Assembly: GCF_008017545.1 (NCBI RefSeq)
Contig: NZ_VRTZ01000001.1
Coordinates: forward strand, 764,081 to 828,080
DNA length: 64,000 nucleotides
Reading direction: 5' to 3'
From: Homoserinibacter sp. GY 40078
GTDB taxonomy: Bacteria; Actinomycetota; Actinomycetes; Actinomycetales; Microbacteriaceae
The translations under genes were made by a program, and so were the position numbers. The notes under the pieces are model-generated. The model saw nothing but the letters and a program-made list of their open reading frames with translations. It had not been told where the DNA came from and made no database searches. Below, piece by piece: positions 46,261 through 56,868 of the stretch (position 1 is the stretch's first letter; each line of letters begins with the position of its first letter).

Positions 46261-47085
46261 TCAGCCCTTCACGGCTCCCTGGAGGAGTGCGCGGATGAAC
46301 TGCCGCTGGAAGATCAGGAACACGATGATCGCGGGCGTGATGATGATGAGCGCGCCCGCGTTGAGGAGCGGGATGCTCAGCGAGTACTGCCCCTGGAAGA
46401 AGGTCAGCGCTCCCGCGACGGTCCGCTGCAGCGGGTCGGCGATGAGCACGACGGGCAGCAGGAACTGGTTCCACGTCCACAGGAACAGCAGGATCGCGAG
46501 GGCCGAGAGCGCGGGCATCGCGAGCGGCAGCTGGATGCTGCGGAACTCCTGCCAGACGCTCGCGCCGTCGACCCGGGCCGCCTCGGAGAGCTCCGTGGGC
46601 ACGTTCACGAAGTGGGCGCGCATCCAGAACACGCTGAACGGCATGTACAGCCCGAGGAGGGGGAACACGACCGCGAGCTGGGTGTTGAGGGTGCCGAGCC
46701 CCTGGGCCTGGTAGTAGAGCGGGATGATGAGCGCCTCGAACGGGATCGTGAGACCCAGCACGAAGAAGATCAGGATCCAACGGCTGCCCTTCACCTTCAT
46801 CGCGCCGAGCGCGTAGCCCGCGAGCGTCGCGATGATGAGGCTCGCCGGGACGACACCGAGCACGATGAGCGAGCTCGACACCATGAGGGTCCACACGTGG
46901 CCGGTCTCGAACGCGGTCACGAAGTTGCCCCACTGCGGGTCGGACGGCCACACGAGGCCGGTCGGGTTGACATCGGCGGGCTGCAGGGCGGCCGAGATCA
47001 TGGAGATGAGCGGCAGCACCGTCGCGATCAGCACGACGATGAGCAGGATGCGGCCGATGACGACCTCGGTGCGGCTGACGATCAT
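46261..47085 (-). CDS. Sugar ABC transporter permease (MalG-type)
   Basis: 274 aa, six helices. The EAA loop ELSEAARVDGASVWQEFRSIQLPLAMP contacts the ATPase. ATG 47085 overlaps the upstream permease stop (ATGA). Second permease of the importer; no ATPase gene is in the operon, so a shared MsiK-like ATPase is likely. Confidence 0.93.
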   Translation of the reverse strand: MIVSRTEVVIGRILLIVVLIATVLPLISMISAALQPADVNPTGLVWPSDPQWGNFVTAFETGHVWTLMVSSSLIVLGVVPASLIIATLAGYALGAMKVKGSRWILIFFVLGLTIPFEALIIPLYYQAQGLGTLNTQLAVVFPLLGLYMPFSVFWMRAHFVNVPTELSEAARVDGASVWQEFRSIQLPLAMPALSALAILLFLWTWNQFLLPVVLIADPLQRTVAGALTFFQGQYSLSIPLLNAGALIIITPAIIVFLIFQRQFIRALLQGAVKG

Positions 47086-47993
47086 CGGGAACTCCTCGAG
47101 AGTCGCTGGATGGGCAGGACGACCGCCAGCACGATCACCATGAGCACGATGCCGAACGCGGATGCGAGGCCCACGTCGCTCTGGGTGAATCCGATGCGGA
47201 AGATCGAGATGCCGGGCACGAGGGTGGCGCGACCCGGGCCGCCCTGCGTGGAGGTGTAGATGATGTCGAAGCTGCTGAGGGCGGCGATGACCGTGATGGT
47301 CACGAGCACCGCGATCTCCTGGCGGAGGCCGGGGAGGGTGATCGTGAAGAACTCGCGCCACCAGCCGGCACCGTCGAGGCGGATCGCCTCGTACAGCGAG
47401 GTCTCGATCTTGCCGATGCCGGTGAGCAGCAGCACGGTGCAGAGACCGGTGAGCACCCACGAGCCGATGAGGCCCACGGCAGGCAGCGCGGTGCCGTAGT
47501 CGGCGAGCCAGGGGCGGGCGAGGCCGCCGAGCCCCACCCATCCGAGGATCTGGTTGATCGTGCCGGTCTGGGCGTACATCCACGACCAGGCGATACCGGC
47601 TGCGGCGAGCGGGATGATCTGCGGCAGGAAGAGCACCGCCTGCGAGATCGTGGAGAACGCTCCGGCGCGCATCGAGCGGATGAGGCTCGCGAGGATCAGC
47701 CCGGTGCCGACCGGGATGATCGTGAAGTAGATGATCAGCACGAACGCGTTCCCGATCGACGCGAGCAGCGTCGCGTCGGTGAAGACCTTCGCGTAGTTCT
47801 CGAAGCCGACCCAGGTGGCGACTCCGACACCGTTCCAGTCGTAGAAGGAGTACTGGATCCCCATGCCGAACGGCACGACGACGAATCCGATGTAGGCGGC
47901 GAGCGCCGGCGCGAGCAGGGCCCAGCCGACGAGGGTGCCCCGTCGGGACGCCGCGCGAGCAGCGCCCCGACGGGGGGCAGTCGATTCCGTCAC
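47082..47993 (-). CDS. Sugar ABC transporter permease (MalF-type)
   Basis: 303 aa, six helices. EAA loop SLYEAIRLDGAGWWREFFTITLPGLRQ. The GTG start follows the binding-protein gene by 76 bp. Pairs with the MalG-type permease. Confidence 0.93.
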   Translation of the reverse strand: MTESTAPRRGAARAASRRGTLVGWALLAPALAAYIGFVVVPFGMGIQYSFYDWNGVGVATWVGFENYAKVFTDATLLASIGNAFVLIIYFTIIPVGTGLILASLIRSMRAGAFSTISQAVLFLPQIIPLAAAGIAWSWMYAQTGTINQILGWVGLGGLARPWLADYGTALPAVGLIGSWVLTGLCTVLLLTGIGKIETSLYEAIRLDGAGWWREFFTITLPGLRQEIAVLVTITVIAALSSFDIIYTSTQGGPGRATLVPGISIFRIGFTQSDVGLASAFGIVLMVIVLAVVLPIQRLSRSSR

Positions 47994-48069
47994 GCGGACC
48001 GTCCCCGATCCTGTCCAGGCTCGTTCACGGTCGCGGTTCGCGCGCCGATCCGACTGCGGTCTCTCATGG

Positions 48070-49425
48070 TCAGCCGACCTCGCTCTCGTAGAACGCCTGA
48101 ACGCGCTCGACGAACTCTTCGCCCGTGATCTTGCTCGTCACGAGCAGCTGGGACTCGGGGATGATCGAGCCGGCGTAGATTCCGGCGGTCGTGTTGGCCA
48201 TGAAGTCGACCTGACCGTTCTCGGCGCCGATCTGGGCCGACATCTCGAGCGCCTTCTCGATGAGCGATCCGGACTCGACCTCGGGCAGGGGCAGCGACGG
48301 GTCGCCGCCGGGGGAGGCCCCGGTGACGTCGACGATGATCTGGCGAGCGGTCGGGTCGGTGTGGATCCAGTTCAGGAAGTAGACGATCTCGTCGAGGTGA
48401 GCGGACTTCGCCGCCACGGAGAACGAGTTCGCCGCACCCATCGCGACGTGGCCGTCGCCTTCGTTGATCGGCGGCACGAGGAAGAAGGTCACGTCGTCGC
48501 CGAGCGCCTTCTGGTAGTCGGCCGCGGCCCAGTTGCCGTTGAAGGTGAACAGACCCTCACCCTCGGAGAACCGGCTCGTGAAGGTGAAGTAGTCGATCGC
48601 GTTGATGTCCGACGGGAAGTACCCGGCGTCAGCCCACTTGCGGATGAGCTCCGCGCCCTCGACGTTGCCGGGGGTGTTGTAGGTGGCGCCCGGCTCGTTG
48701 AACATCCACGACATGAACTCGTCCTTGTCGGCGTACTGGTTCATCGCCGCCTGCACGACGAAGTTCACGACGCCGTCCTTGTCGCCCGCCATGATCGGCA
48801 GCACGCCGGCCGCCTTCGCGGTGGCGAGGTCCTCTTCGAGCTCCGCCATGGTCTGCGGCGGGGCGTCGATGCCGAGCTGGTCGGCGAGCTCCAGGTTCAT
48901 GAAGATGCCGGTGATGCTGTAGCCGAGGCCGAGCTGGTAGAGCGAACCCGATCCGCGGATGCCGTCCTCGCTCATGCGCAGCGGCGCGAGCTGCGACGCG
49001 GGCCATGCGTCCCAGCCGTACGCGTCGTAATACGGGTCGAGGTTGGCGAGCAGGCCGTCCTTCACCGTGTCGCCGATGGTGGGCAGACGGATGAGGTCGG
49101 GCGGGGTGGAGCTCGCGAGCAGCTTCGGAGCGTTGGCCGTGAGGTTCTGGAAGGTGTCGCGGTTGATGGTGAACGTGATGTTCGGGTGCTGCTTGGTGAA
49201 CTCCTCCGCGAGCTTGTCGGTCACGGGGAAGCCGGTCTCGTCGGCGATGACGAGGTTGACCTCTTCGGTCGTCAGCTCAGTGCTGACGTCGGCGTTGGTC
49301 GTCTCGGTGGGCGCCGATGTGCCGGGCGCGCACCCGGTGAGGGCGAGGCCGGTGATCGCGGCCGTCGCCACGAGGCCCGTCGCGAGACGGATCCCGCGGC
49401 GCCCTCGAGGGGTGTGGATTGCCAT
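48070..49425 (-). CDS. Sugar ABC transporter substrate-binding lipoprotein
   Basis: 451 aa. Lipoprotein signal: basic RGRRGIRL, hydrophobic helix, lipobox LTGC near residue 32. The mature part is a family 1 extracellular solute-binding protein (AEEFTKQHPNITF, FTFNGNWAAADY). The ligand cannot be told from sequence. ATG 49425 has AGGAG upstream; the open frame extends into the regulatory region. Confidence 0.93.
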   Translation of the reverse strand: MAIHTPRGRRGIRLATGLVATAAITGLALTGCAPGTSAPTETTNADVSTELTTEEVNLVIADETGFPVTDKLAEEFTKQHPNITFTINRDTFQNLTANAPKLLASSTPPDLIRLPTIGDTVKDGLLANLDPYYDAYGWDAWPASQLAPLRMSEDGIRGSGSLYQLGLGYSITGIFMNLELADQLGIDAPPQTMAELEEDLATAKAAGVLPIMAGDKDGVVNFVVQAAMNQYADKDEFMSWMFNEPGATYNTPGNVEGAELIRKWADAGYFPSDINAIDYFTFTSRFSEGEGLFTFNGNWAAADYQKALGDDVTFFLVPPINEGDGHVAMGAANSFSVAAKSAHLDEIVYFLNWIHTDPTARQIIVDVTGASPGGDPSLPLPEVESGSLIEKALEMSAQIGAENGQVDFMANTTAGIYAGSIIPESQLLVTSKITGEEFVERVQAFYESEVG

Positions 49426-49562
49426 GGAGGACTCCTTTGTCTGGTGTTCTGGTGCAGTGCGTTCGCACTCGACGGTGTCTCGGCGGCCTGGAAAGCGCAC
49501 CCGCGCGTCCCCCGTGCTAAATGGGTTCAGCAGGGCATAGACTGCATCGCGAACGGGCAGTC

Positions 49563-49592
49563 TGTCAAGCGGCGTGATCACGCCGTTAACAT
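49563..49592. promoter_or_regulatory. LacI-type operator and divergent promoter region
   Basis: GGCGTGATCACGCC (49571-49584) is a perfect 14-bp palindrome centred on a CG-flanked core, as in LacI-family operators. It lies between a minus-strand TTGACA (49568-49563) facing the importer operon and a plus-strand -10 TAACAT (49587-49592) of the lacI-type gene. One repressor could control both directions. Confidence 0.65.
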
Positions 49593-49614
49593 CGGGACCG
49601 TCGAAGGAGGCTCA

Positions 49615-50640
49615 ATGGCGAAGCGTGTGACCCTTGCCGATGTCGCGCGCAAGGCGGGTCTGTCGATGAGCGCTGCCTCGATGATCCTCAACGGTCGTCC
49701 CGACACCCGGCTCTCGCAGGAGGCGCACGAACGGGTCAACGCTGCGGCAGCCGAGCTGGGGTATCGACCGAACGTCGCCGCGCGCGGGCTCCGCACCGAC
49801 AAGACCCTCACGATCGGCTTCGTCTCCGACCTCGTCGCGACCACGCGTTTTGCGAGCGGCCTCATCAAGGGGGCTCTCGAAGCAGCGGAGGACGCCCGGC
49901 ATTTCGTACTCGTCGCCGAAACCGAGGGCGATCCCCGCCGCGAAGAGGAAGCGATCGCCGCGCTGCTGGACCGCCAGGTCGACGGCATCATCTTCGCGAC
50001 CATGCGCGCCCGGGAGCTCTTCGTTCCGGATCTTCCCGACAGCACGCGCGCCGTGATGCTCAATGCGATCAACGCCCGCCACCGCACGAGTGTGCTTCCG
50101 GACGAGTACACGGGAGGTCGCGCGGCCGTCGAGCTGCTGGTCGACGCCGGGCACCGTGACGGCATCGCCCTTCTCGGGCAGAGCGACGAGGCCGAGCGCG
50201 AGCTGTTCCGATCCGAGACGGTCGCGCGGCGTGTGGCCGGCATCCGCTCGGCGCTCGACGAGCACGGGCTCTCGTTCGCGCGCGAAGAGTCGATCTGGCT
50301 GTGGGAGCCGCAGGAGGGCTACGAGGCGGCGCTGCGGATCCTTCGCGAGGATCCCGGCATCCGCGCGATGGTCTGCATGAACGACCGGCTCGCGTTCGGC
50401 GCCTACCAGGCGGCCGCCGAACTCGGGATGTCGGTGCCGGGCGACCTGTCGATCGTCTCGTTCGACAACGACGAGATCGCCGCCTACCTGCGCCCGGGGC
50501 TCACGACGGTCGCACTCCCGCACGAGGCGATGGGCCGCCGAGCTGTGGAGCTTCTGCTCCGCGAGCCCGACCACGGGCAGTCGCTCGTCGCGATGCCCGT
50601 GGTCGAGAGGGAGTCGATCGCCCCGCCCGCTCACTCGTAG
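49615..50640 (+). CDS. LacI-family transcriptional regulator of the sugar operon
   Basis: 341 aa. N-terminal HTH VTLADVARKAGLSMSAASMILNGRPDTRLS, hinge YRPNVAARGLRT, then a periplasmic-binding-protein-like effector domain. AAGGAGG at 49604-49610. Divergent from the importer operon. The last 10 bp overlap the 3' end of the convergent ABC permease gene. Confidence 0.94.
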   Translation: MAKRVTLADVARKAGLSMSAASMILNGRPDTRLSQEAHERVNAAAAELGYRPNVAARGLRTDKTLTIGFVSDLVATTRFASGLIKGALEAAEDARHFVLVAETEGDPRREEEAIAALLDRQVDGIIFATMRARELFVPDLPDSTRAVMLNAINARHRTSVLPDEYTGGRAAVELLVDAGHRDGIALLGQSDEAERELFRSETVARRVAGIRSALDEHGLSFAREESIWLWEPQEGYEAALRILREDPGIRAMVCMNDRLAFGAYQAAAELGMSVPGDLSIVSFDNDEIAAYLRPGLTTVALPHEAMGRRAVELLLREPDHGQSLVAMPVVERESIAPPAHS

Positions 50641-51929
50641 CGGAGCGAGCTCACCGGGTCGGCGCGGGCGGCGCGGGCCGCGGGCAGAGTTCCGGCGAGG
50701 AACGCGATCGCCATGACCGCGAGGATGATCACCGCGATCGATGCGGGGTCGAAGGCGATCAGGGTGAGTCCCGGCAGGTCGGCCAGCAGCGAACCCGAGA
50801 GGGCCGAGCTGAGAGCCGTTCCGGCGAGCATCGCCAGGACGACGCCGATCGCGCTGCCGAGGAATCCGATGAACGTCGCCTCGAGGCTGAACAGGCCGAA
50901 GACCTTCCCGCTTCCGAGGCCCATCGCCTTCATGAGCCCGATCTCGCGGGTGCGCTCCTGCACCGACATCAGCAGGGTGTTGACGATGCCGAACGCGGCG
51001 GCGAGGAGGGCGATGATCGCGAAGGCGTTGAGCACGAACACGATCCCGTCGATCACGGCGGTGAACGCGCCGAGCTGGTCCTCCACGGTCGTTCCCGTGT
51101 AGCCGGCGTCCTCCAGGTTCTGCTTGAGGTCGGCGATCTCGTCGTCGGTCGCGTCGTCCGCGAATCGAACCGTCGCCTGCGCGTAGCGGTCGGCCTCCTC
51201 ATCCGTGAGCCCCGTGCTCTGGGCGTCGAAGAGCGCATCGGTGAGGGCGTCGTTCGCGACCGCGCCGGCTCCGGCGGGGGAGGCGAGCGTCTCGTCGGCG
51301 ACCCCCACGATCGTGGCGTCGATGAGGTGCTGCTCGCGCTCGTTGTCGGTGATCGCGATCGTCACCGTGGCGCCGACGGCATCCTCGGCGGACGAGAACC
51401 CGAGTACGTCGACGTACGAGGTGGGGAGCAGCAGCTCCAGGTCGTCGCCGTCGTCGATCATCGATCCGGCCGCGAGCTGCGCCGACTGCCCCTCCATCAC
51501 TCCGGCGATGCTCACGACGTAAGGGTCGCTGCTCTCCGTCTCGATGTAGTCGGGCGTCACCGAGATGACGGGCGTCACCTCGAGCACGCCATCGATGGTG
51601 GCGAGTTCGTCGATGTCGTCGGGGGTCAGCGCCGTGACCGTCGTCGTGGCCGGTCCGACTCCCGACTGCACCGCATCCGGGTCGTACTTCTCCGGCTCGG
51701 TCGAGGTCGGATCAGTCGCGGTGTCGGCGTTCTTGGTGACGGTCATGATGTCGGATGCGCCGATGCCCGCGAGCGTGTCGTCGATGTAGGCGTTGATGCC
51801 GGTTCCCAGGCCGCTCGTGAGCGTCAGGGTGAACGCCCCCACGAAAATAGCGAGCACCGTGAGAAGCGTGCGCGTCTTCGAGCGGAAGGTGTTCGAGACG
51901 GCGGTTCCGATCAGGTCGGTGGTCTTCAC
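50631..51929 (-). CDS. MacB/FtsX-type ABC transporter permease
   Basis: 432 aa. One N-terminal helix (about 19-40), a large extracytoplasmic domain, three C-terminal helices. VQERTREIGLMKAMGLGSGKVFGLFSLE is the coupling segment. GTG 51929 overlaps the ATPase stop by 4 bp. Probably an antibiotic- or peptide-responsive exporter, given the adjacent sensor kinase (inference). Confidence 0.92.
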   Translation of the reverse strand: MKTTDLIGTAVSNTFRSKTRTLLTVLAIFVGAFTLTLTSGLGTGINAYIDDTLAGIGASDIMTVTKNADTATDPTSTEPEKYDPDAVQSGVGPATTTVTALTPDDIDELATIDGVLEVTPVISVTPDYIETESSDPYVVSIAGVMEGQSAQLAAGSMIDDGDDLELLLPTSYVDVLGFSSAEDAVGATVTIAITDNEREQHLIDATIVGVADETLASPAGAGAVANDALTDALFDAQSTGLTDEEADRYAQATVRFADDATDDEIADLKQNLEDAGYTGTTVEDQLGAFTAVIDGIVFVLNAFAIIALLAAAFGIVNTLLMSVQERTREIGLMKAMGLGSGKVFGLFSLEATFIGFLGSAIGVVLAMLAGTALSSALSGSLLADLPGLTLIAFDPASIAVIILAVMAIAFLAGTLPAARAARADPVSSLRYE

Positions 51930-52627
51930 GCGGCGGCCCTCCGGGTCTCGTCGACGAGCTCGCCGTCGCGGATCACGAGGCGGCGGTCGCAGCGCGCCGC
52001 GAGCGTCTCGTCGTGGGTGACGATCACGAGCGTGATGCCCGTCTCGCGGTTGAGCTGGAACAGGATGTCCTCGACGATCGCGCCGGTCGTGGAGTCGAGA
52101 TTGCCGGTCGGCTCGTCGGCGAAGATGATCCGGGGCTGGTTGACGAGGGCTCGAGCGATCACGACGCGCTGCTTCTGACCTCCGGAGAGGTCGTTCGCCT
52201 TGCTGCGCGCCTTGTCGGCGAGCTCCAGCTGGGCGAGCGCGGCCATGCCCCGCGCGCGGCGCTCGGAGCGCGGCACCCCAGCGATGGTCAGCGGGAGGGT
52301 GACGTTGTCGAGCACCGTCGCTTTCGGCGTGAGGAAGAACTGCTGGAACACGAACCCGAAGGTGCGGTTGCGCACCTTGTTGAGCACGCGGCCGCGCAGC
52401 CGTCGGGTGTCGGTGCCGCTCAGCTCGACCGTGCCCGAGGTGGGCTCGTCCATGAGGGCGAGAACGTGCATGAGGGTGGACTTGCCGGATCCGCTCTTGC
52501 CGACGATGGCGACGGTCTCGCCCTCGAAGATCTCGAACGAGACGCCGCGGAGGGCGTCGAAGCTGTTCTGTCCTCGGCCGTAGCTGCGACGCAGGTCGCG
52601 AGCGGCGAGGACGGGAGTGCGGGTCAT
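51926..52627 (-). CDS. ABC transporter ATP-binding protein
   Basis: 233 aa. Walker A GKSGSGKST, signature LSGGQKQRVVIARAL, Walker B IIFADEPTGNLDS, H-loop IVTHDE. Pairs with the permease at 50631-51929. Its promoter lies in the divergent region that holds the TACCGC-N4-GCGGTA site. Confidence 0.94.
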   Translation of the reverse strand: MTRTPVLAARDLRRSYGRGQNSFDALRGVSFEIFEGETVAIVGKSGSGKSTLMHVLALMDEPTSGTVELSGTDTRRLRGRVLNKVRNRTFGFVFQQFFLTPKATVLDNVTLPLTIAGVPRSERRARGMAALAQLELADKARSKANDLSGGQKQRVVIARALVNQPRIIFADEPTGNLDSTTGAIVEDILFQLNRETGITLVIVTHDETLAARCDRRLVIRDGELVDETRRAAA

Positions 52628-52715
52628 GATCGCTCCAGTCGATGGATGTGGTTGGTGACCTCCTCATGCTCGATCGGGCGCGTCGCCACGTCGTCCCGCG
52701 GCGGGTGTCTCCTCC

Positions 52716-52731
52716 TACCGCGAGCGCGGTA
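52716..52731. promoter_or_regulatory. TACCGC-N4-GCGGTA operator, site 1
   Basis: TACCGCGAGCGCGGTA, a perfect palindrome between the ABC ATPase and sensor kinase genes. It shares its arms exactly with the site at 54646-54661. Likely binding site of the NarL-type regulator at 53962 (inference). Confidence 0.6.
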
Positions 52732-52789
52732 TCCCGCCGTGCCGCGATCGTCGGATGCCGCCGCGGGAGGATCAGAGCAGACTGGGGCG

Positions 52790-53965
52790 ATGAGCACTGA
52801 ACCGGGCATGCGGCCGATGCCGCGTCTTCCCGCCTGGCTCGGTGACACCGTCTGGATGTCGGCCGTACTGCTGACGATCTTCGTGCCGTTCTCGGTCGCC
52901 GAGTACCGACCGGAGACTCCGTTCCAGGTGGCGCTCATCGTGGCGGCAGCGGTCGTGCTGCCGTTCCGGCGGCGCTGGCCCCTCGCCGTGCTCGCGGTGG
53001 AACTGGTGCTCTACGGCTTGGGGGCGTGGAGCGGCATGATGTCGCCGGGCATCGTGATCGCGATCCCGGTCGCGGTCTTCTCGGTGGCGTTGACGTCCTC
53101 GCGCATCCGTTCCGCGATCATCGCCGGGGTGGCGGTCGTGGCGGTCGTGCTGCTGAGCCTGCTCACGTCGGTCCCGAACGTCTTCGCTCCCCAGGTGGTG
53201 CAGTTCGCTCTGACCGTCGGCTTCGGGTTCGCCTTCGGCGACGGGGTGCGGTCGCGCCGCGCCTACATCGCGGCGATCGTCGAGCGCGCGGATCGCGCCG
53301 AGCGTACGCGAGACGAGGAGGCCCAGCGGCGGGTCGCCGAAGAGCGCCTGCGGATCGCACGCGACCTGCACGACGCGGTCGCCCACCAGATCACCGTCAT
53401 CAGTCTGAACGCGGGCGTCGCGAGCTCGGCGCTCGAGACCCGCCCGGAGAAGGCGCGCGAGGCGCTCGGCGCCATCCGCACCGCCGCGCGGACCGTTCTC
53501 GGCGAGATCGGCGATCTGCTGGAGTATCTGCGCTCGGACGGCGACGGGGTGCCGGATTCGACTCCGCAGCTGGGTCTCGCACAGCTCGCGGCCCTCGTCG
53601 AACGGTTCGAGGAGGCCGGCCTGCACGTCACGACCCGCGTCGAGGGCGACCTCGACGAGGTCACCGGGGCCGCGGATCGCGTGGCGTACCAGGTGGTGCA
53701 AGAGGCGCTCACGAATGCGCACAAACACGGAGTCGACGGCGCGGCGCACGTGCACCTGGCTGCGGACGGGGCGCATCTGCGGATCGATGTGACCAACCCG
53801 GTGGCGTGGGTCGGGGGCGAGCGCGACGGAGTGCCCTCCACCGGCCACGGGCTCATCGGGATGCGTGAGCGCGTCGCATCCGTCCGCGGAACGGTCAGCG
53901 CGGGCGAGTCGCCGCTCGGCTACCGCGTCGCGGTCGAGTTGCCGCTCGGGGAGGAGCACGCATGA
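52790..53965 (+). CDS. Sensor histidine kinase (HisKA_3, DesK/NarX class)
   Basis: 391 aa. Four to six N-terminal helices with very short loops (intramembrane sensor), then HisKA_3 with phospho-His in ARDLHDAVAHQITVISLNAG, and HATPase_c (VVQEALTNAHKHG, GHGLIGMRERV). ATG 52790; it overlaps the regulator gene by 4 bp. Kinases of this class beside MacB-type exporters often sense cell-envelope antibiotics. Confidence 0.92.
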   Translation: MSTEPGMRPMPRLPAWLGDTVWMSAVLLTIFVPFSVAEYRPETPFQVALIVAAAVVLPFRRRWPLAVLAVELVLYGLGAWSGMMSPGIVIAIPVAVFSVALTSSRIRSAIIAGVAVVAVVLLSLLTSVPNVFAPQVVQFALTVGFGFAFGDGVRSRRAYIAAIVERADRAERTRDEEAQRRVAEERLRIARDLHDAVAHQITVISLNAGVASSALETRPEKAREALGAIRTAARTVLGEIGDLLEYLRSDGDGVPDSTPQLGLAQLAALVERFEEAGLHVTTRVEGDLDEVTGAADRVAYQVVQEALTNAHKHGVDGAAHVHLAADGAHLRIDVTNPVAWVGGERDGVPSTGHGLIGMRERVASVRGTVSAGESPLGYRVAVELPLGEEHA

Positions 53966-54633
53966 CCCCGAGGGTGCTCGTCGTCGACGATCAGCCGCTC
54001 ATCCGCCAGGCGGTGAGCGACATCCTCGCGACCGACGACGCCATCGAGGTGGTCGGCACGGCATCCGACGGGCTGGAGGCCGTCTCGCAGACGGCGACGC
54101 TTCGCCCCGATGTCGTGCTGATGGACATCCGCATGCCCGAGCTCGACGGCATCCAGGCGACCGAACGGATTCTGCAGGATGCCAACCCGTCGACCCGCGT
54201 GCTGATCCTCACGACCTTCGAGGAAGACGAGTACCTCGTCGCCGCGCTGCGGGCCGGGGCGAGCGGCTTCATCGGGAAGGGCGCCGAGCCCGACGAGATC
54301 GTGCGGGCGGTGCACGCCGTGCACGATGGCGACGCCCTTCTGTCGCCGACGGCGACCCGCGCCCTCATCCGCAAGTACGTGCTGCCCTCAGCGGCCGCAT
54401 CATCGGCCCTGGAGGTGCCGAAGGAACTCGAGCTGCTCACCGAGCGAGAGCGCGAGATCCTCGTGCTCGTGGGCCGGGGCCGCTCCAATCAGGAGATCGC
54501 GCAGGAGCTGTACATCTCGCCGAGCACCGCGAAGACACACGTGAACCGGGTGATGACGAAACTGCAGGCGCACGATCGCGCCCAGCTGGTGATCGTCGCG
54601 TACGAGAGCGGGCTGGTCGCTCCCGGCGCCTGA
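53962..54633 (+). CDS. NarL/FixJ-family response regulator
   Basis: 223 aa. Receiver domain with phospho-Asp in DVVLMDIRMPELDGI, then LuxR-type HTH LTEREREILVLVGRGRSNQEIAQELYISPSTAKTHVNRVM (split here only for reading; about 155-195). Partner of the preceding kinase. Matching palindromes on both sides of the pair mark likely targets. Confidence 0.94.
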   Translation: MTPRVLVVDDQPLIRQAVSDILATDDAIEVVGTASDGLEAVSQTATLRPDVVLMDIRMPELDGIQATERILQDANPSTRVLILTTFEEDEYLVAALRAGASGFIGKGAEPDEIVRAVHAVHDGDALLSPTATRALIRKYVLPSAAASSALEVPKELELLTEREREILVLVGRGRSNQEIAQELYISPSTAKTHVNRVMTKLQAHDRAQLVIVAYESGLVAPGA

Positions 54634-54645
54634 GAGCGCCGCGAA

Positions 54646-56297
<1,652 letters not shown>

Positions 56298-56386
56298 GGC
56301 GCGGCAGGGGCCTTCACGCACGGGGTCGCGCGGCGCGGCCGGGGGTGCGAAGATGAGCGCACCCCAGCTCGCGAACGAGGAGTCCC

Positions 56387-56866
56387 ATGGTCGCTCTCCC
56401 GGGTCGACCGGCCCTCGTCGGGTCGGCGCAGCGCTCGGCCCGGGCGCGTCTCCGTGGTCGGTGGGCGCTCGCTGCACTGGCCGCACTCACCGCGGCGATC
56501 CTCGCCGGATGCGCGACGACTGCCCCGGCCGCCCCGGCCGCTCAGCCGACCGACTCGGATGGCGATCAGTGGGTCGTGGTGACGTTCGGCGGGCGCGACG
56601 AGCAGTTCGATCTGGCGCTCATGGACTCCCTCCTCGAGACGGAGTTGGCGGCCGACGAGGCGCTGACCGCGCCGGGGATCGGCGGGATCGACGGCAACGA
56701 GGTCGGCGACGGCGTCTACGACCTGTACTTCGTCGGCGACGACGCGGGTGAGATGTGGGATGCGTTGGAGCCCGTGTTCGCCGCGGCGCCCGTCCCCTGG
56801 ACGACGGTCGAGCTGCGGAGTTCGCTCGACGATCCCGCCCCGCGGGTTCTGACGCGGGAGGGGTGA
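56387..56866 (+). CDS. Small lipoprotein
   Basis: 159 aa. Basic N-terminus, hydrophobic helix and lipobox LAGC near residue 41. The remainder (QWVVVTFGGRDEQFDLALMD...) is acidic with alternating beta strands; not recognised. Ends 3 bp before the carboxypeptidase gene. GAGGAG upstream of ATG 56387. Confidence 0.7.
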   Translation: MVALPGRPALVGSAQRSARARLRGRWALAALAALTAAILAGCATTAPAAPAAQPTDSDGDQWVVVTFGGRDEQFDLALMDSLLETELAADEALTAPGIGGIDGNEVGDGVYDLYFVGDDAGEMWDALEPVFAAAPVPWTTVELRSSLDDPAPRVLTREG

Positions 56867-56868
56867 AC

